From an uncultured Senegalimassilia sp. (lineage in GTDB: Bacteria > Actinomycetota > Coriobacteriia > Coriobacteriales > Eggerthellaceae), in contig CAKUJT010000109.1 in assembly GCA_934661765.1 (NCBI GenBank), forward strand, positions 1 to 7,816: 7,816 nucleotides of DNA. The letters run 5' to 3'. Made by a program: the position numbers and the translations under genes. Below, piece after piece: positions 6,012 through 7,816 of this stretch. The notes beneath the pieces were generated by a model that ran no database searches, was not told the origin of the DNA, and was given only the letters and a program-made list of their open reading frames with translations. Every line of letters begins with the position of its first letter. Within the stretch, counting starts at the first letter, position 1.

Positions 6012-7479
6012 AATACATAATTTCCTCCTGCGTCAAGCCGCTGCGTGCTTTTTCAAACACAAAGCGCCCCTTATACATCACCGCAACGCGGTCACTCATA
6101 CCCAAAACTTCGGGAATTTCGGAGGAAACCAAAATGACTGCCTTTCGCTGGCGCAGCAGTTCATTGATAATTCTGTAGATTTCTACTTTGCCATTTACAT
6201 CTACACCCCGTGTCGGCTCACACATGATAACTACCTTCGGCATGGGAGCCAATGCACGTGCAAGAACTACCTTTTGCTGATTTCCTCCCGAAAGAAGCAG
6301 CACCTCTTGTTGGATTGATTCGCACTTGATGCTGTAATTCCGAACGCTTTCAGTAGCCAGCATCCGCTCCTTTGCGGTTCGGATTATGCCCATAGCTCCA
6401 CGAATTGGGGCGAAAGGACTCAACGCTGCGTTTTCACGGATACTCATACGTTGGACCAAGCCTTCTGTTTTGCGATCTTCGGTGATCATACCCAGACCCA
6501 TTGAGATGGATCGTTTGGGGGTAGGGTGGTAATAAGGATCGCCATTGAGCACTATGCTTCCTGTCTGTAACCGATTCAGTCCGTAAATCGAACGGGCAAG
6601 CTGCGTTTGTCCTGCGCCGAGCAAACCCGCAATGCCGTAAACCTCGCCTTCATGTACTTCAAAGTTGATGTCGAAAAATTTCTTACCGTCCGAAAGATTT
6701 TCCGCTTTCAAAACAACGCTTCCCGGGGCAAAATGTTCCTTTGGATAAAAATCCTGAATGGATTGTCCGGCCATTGCCTCCACGACCTCTTGCACCTGCG
6801 CCTGTGGCGTCAGCGTTTTGACGAGTCTGCCGTCTCGCAGAACACAGATGCGCTCTGCAATGCGGAAAATCTCTTCCAGCCGATGGGAGATATAAATAAT
6901 CGATTTTCCAGCCTTTTTCAGCTTATCAATAATCTCAAACAAACGTGTTGTTTCTTCCATGCTTAGTGCAGCTGTCGGCTCGTCCATGATGATAATATCC
7001 GCATTTTGTGATAGGACACGGGATATTTCCACAATTTGCTGCTCTGCGACGGTATAAGATACGATTGGAGCGCTGGGGTCAATGGAAACTTTCATTTCAT
7101 CAAACAGCGCTTTCGCTTCACGGTACATCCGCCGGTCATCGATGATTCCGTCCTTTTGCAGTTCCCTGCCAAGAAAGATATTCTGCGCAACACTTAGATT
7201 TGGAATTAGGTTTAGTTCCTGATGAATAATACTGATGCCATACTTCTGCGCATCCTTGGGACTGGAAATTGCTACCGGCTGGCCGTTGATGCATATTTCA
7301 CCACCGTCCATACTGTAGATGCCGGAGAGAATTTTCATCAGCGTCGATTTGCCTGCTCCGTTTTCGCCAACCAAAGCCAGACATTCCCCCGCATACAAGC
7401 AGAGAGATATATCATGCAGAACCTTATTCCCCATGAACGCCTTGGAAATATTTGTTGCCCTGAGCACTTCTTTCAACAT
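5983..7479 (-). CDS. rbsA: ABC transporter ATP-binding protein, RbsA family (two nucleotide-binding domains)
   Basis: A 498-residue cytoplasmic ATPase with two fused nucleotide-binding domains, the layout of RbsA/MglA/XylG. Domain 1 has Walker A GENGAGKST (38-46), Q-loop IIHQELNLIPNLSV (84-97), signature-like YTVAEQQ (142-148), Walker B IIIMDEPTAAL (162-172) and switch His199. Domain 2 has a degenerate Walker A GLLGAGQT (285-292), as is normal for the family, an intact signature LSGGNQQK (396-403), and Walker B VVIMCEPTRG (416-425). There the aspartate before the catalytic Glu421 is replaced by Cys420. Site 1 (domain 1 Walker A with domain 2 signature) looks competent. GGAGGTG ends 4 bases before ATG at 7479, about 45 bases after the predicted transcription start. 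First gene of the operon. Confidence 0.95.
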   Translation of the reverse strand: MLKEVLRATNISKAFMGNKVLHDISLCLYAGECLALVGENGAGKSTLMKILSGIYSMDGGEICINGQPVAISSPKDAQKYGISIIHQELNLIPNLSVAQNIFLGRELQKDGIIDDRRMYREAKALFDEMKVSIDPSAPIVSYTVAEQQIVEISRVLSQNADIIIMDEPTAALSMEETTRLFEIIDKLKKAGKSIIYISHRLEEIFRIAERICVLRDGRLVKTLTPQAQVQEVVEAMAGQSIQDFYPKEHFAPGSVVLKAENLSDGKKFFDINFEVHEGEVYGIAGLLGAGQTQLARSIYGLNRLQTGSIVLNGDPYYHPTPKRSISMGLGMITEDRKTEGLVQRMSIRENAALSPFAPIRGAMGIIRTAKERMLATESVRNYSIKCESIQQEVLLLSGGNQQKVVLARALAPMPKVVIMCEPTRGVDVNGKVEIYRIINELLRQRKAVILVSSEIPEVLGMSDRVAVMYKGRFVFEKARSGLTQEEIMYYATGGHERG

Positions 7480-7509
7480 TGGTCACCTCCCAAAGTATTA
7501 GGCATAATA

Positions 7510-7548
7510 TACTCGAGTAACCTGTGAAATCATTATAAGTTACTCGAG
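7510..7548. promoter_or_regulatory. Paired palindromic operators overlapping the promoter
   Basis: CTCGAGTAAC (7512-7521) and GTTACTCGAG (7539-7548) form a perfect 10-bp inverted repeat with a 17-base spacer. Each half is itself centred on CTCGAG. The left copy is a 10-bp palindrome, TACTCGAGTA (7510-7519). The right copy keeps only one flank. The CTCGAG centres are 31 bp apart, about three helical turns, so two repressor dimers would lie on the same DNA face. One site falls between -35 and -10, the other just after the predicted start. A palindrome with a central CG is typical of LacI-family operators. The regulator is not encoded in the window. Confidence 0.75.
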
Positions 7549-7560
7549 CGCATTTGTCAA
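7532..7560 (-). promoter_or_regulatory. Consensus sigma-A promoter of the six-gene operon
   Basis: On the minus strand, TTGACA (7560-7555) and TATAAT (7537-7532) are both perfect consensus, with a 17-base spacer (7554-7538). Transcription should begin near 7525, leaving a leader of about 45 bases before the first gene. Such a strong core promoter normally needs tight repression, consistent with the overlapping operators. Confidence 0.85.
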
Positions 7561-7741
7561 TATATTTCTGCATACTTTTCAAAAAAATATAAAGCAGCAT
7601 GAAGCAGTAAAGAAAAATTTTGTGCCAGGAAAGTCCTAAAGCAAATCGTCTACGGTGGAATCGCATCTTCTTTGCTTTTGGAGTTTCCTGGCGCTAAAAA
7701 AATTATTTCGTGCGGCTCACTTGACTGTATGGATAAATCCT
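7561..7741. other. Non-coding stretch upstream of the operon promoter
   Basis: No gene is seen. The part nearest the promoter (about 7561-7620) is very A+T-rich and could serve as an upstream promoter region. The rest is occupied by the imperfect hairpin at 7624-7692 and the inner edge of the right inverted-repeat arm. A divergently read regulator, common for such operons, is absent. Confidence 0.6.
7624..7692. repeat. Long imperfect hairpin (22-bp arms, 25-base loop)
   Basis: Arms 7624-7645 and 7671-7692 pair at 20 of 22 positions. The outermost nine bases are exact (GCCAGGAAA against TTTCCTGGC), and the innermost eight are also exact (AAAGCAAA against TTTGCTTT). On the minus strand the stem is followed by ACAAAATTTTTCTTT, so it could terminate leftward transcription arriving from beyond the window and insulate the operon promoter. 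It could also be the end of a small mobile element. Confidence 0.55.
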
Positions 7742-7813
7742 AGGGCAACACCGCACAATTTGGCAAGAAGCCCCAGCCTGGATTTTTGGCTCAATTCAAA
7801 GTTTGGAAAACGA
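7736..7813. repeat. Right arm of the degenerate inverted repeat
   Basis: This is the reverse-complement partner of 1-79, including the perfect 11-base core GGCAACACCGC (partner GCGGTGTTGCC at 61-71). Reading inward on the minus strand past this arm there is no transposase start, unlike at the left end. The arm may belong to a second IS copy extending beyond the window, or may be the opposite tip of the same element. Confidence 0.6.
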
Positions 7814-7816
7814 AGG

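Noticed and set aside
5869..6318. Plus-strand open frame of about 149 codons across the permease/ATPase junction
   Set aside because: Antisense to two well-supported genes; no recognisable domain.
4010..7479. True ribose (rbs) operon
   Set aside because: No ribokinase or RbsR, a FucU-like rather than RbsD-like mutarotase, an altered receptor pocket residue, and two hydrolases in place of sugar kinase.
7480..7525. Riboswitch in the operon leader
   Set aside because: The leader after the predicted start is only about 45 bases and shows no aptamer-like fold; control is better explained by the operators.
7424..7666. Minus-strand open frame across the promoter region
   Set aside because: It runs through the consensus promoter and operators and into the ATPase gene in another frame; no start signal or homology.
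1..7816. CRISPR array, tRNA or rRNA genes
   Set aside because: No regularly spaced repeats, cloverleaf-like segments or rRNA-like sequence were seen on either strand.

Overview
The window carries one leftward (minus-strand) six-gene operon for uptake and breakdown of a small, probably sugar-containing compound. It is bounded on both sides by insertion-sequence debris. The strong AGGAGG-type ribosome binding sites, a perfect sigma-A consensus promoter, the IS1182-type transposase piece, the moderate G+C content and the monoderm-style operon suggest a Bacillota, most likely a gut-type member of Clostridia. Nothing here fixes genus or species.

Layout from left to right. Positions 1-79 are an inverted-repeat arm whose degenerate partner lies at 7736-7813. 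Positions 88-384 hold the N-terminal quarter of an IS1182-family transposase. It is fused out of frame at about 380-385 to the C-terminal end of a neutral/alkaline ceramidase-like gene, which is itself frameshifted and ends near 665. Positions 666-942 hold no recognisable gene, but contain a perfect 15-bp stem-loop (821-858) just past the end of the operon. Then come the operon genes, listed here from left to right, which is the reverse of transcription order: an M24-fold (creatinase/aminopeptidase P-like) hydrolase (943-2121), an M20 ArgE/DapE-type deacylase (2137-3411), a FucU/RbsD-family mutarotase (3428-3877), a GC-rich intercistronic stem-loop (3964-3990), a periplasmic-binding-protein-like sugar receptor (4010-4975), an RbsC-type permease (5031-6011) and an RbsA-type double ATPase (5983-7479).

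The operon's control region is unusually readable. TTGACA-17-TATAAT lies at 7560-7532 on the minus strand. It is overlapped by two CTCGAG-centred palindromic half-sites whose centres are 31 bp (about three helical turns) apart. This looks like a cooperatively repressed, inducible promoter. The regulator gene is not in the window. Upstream of the promoter lies a long imperfect hairpin (7624-7692), then the right inverted-repeat arm.

How the genes may work together: the ABC transporter imports the ligand, the mutarotase interconverts anomers of a reducing sugar, and two amide-bond hydrolases follow. No sugar kinase, isomerase or aldolase is present, so this is not an ordinary ribose operon. The M20 enzyme keeps every catalytic residue. 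The M24-fold protein has lost three of the five metal ligands, so it should be metal-independent, of altered chemistry, or inactive. The pairing of a creatinase-fold hydrolase with an M20 deacylase recalls ectoine degradation (DoeA/DoeB). Combined with sugar transport, it suggests catabolism of an amide- or amine-linked sugar conjugate. That substrate assignment is inference only.
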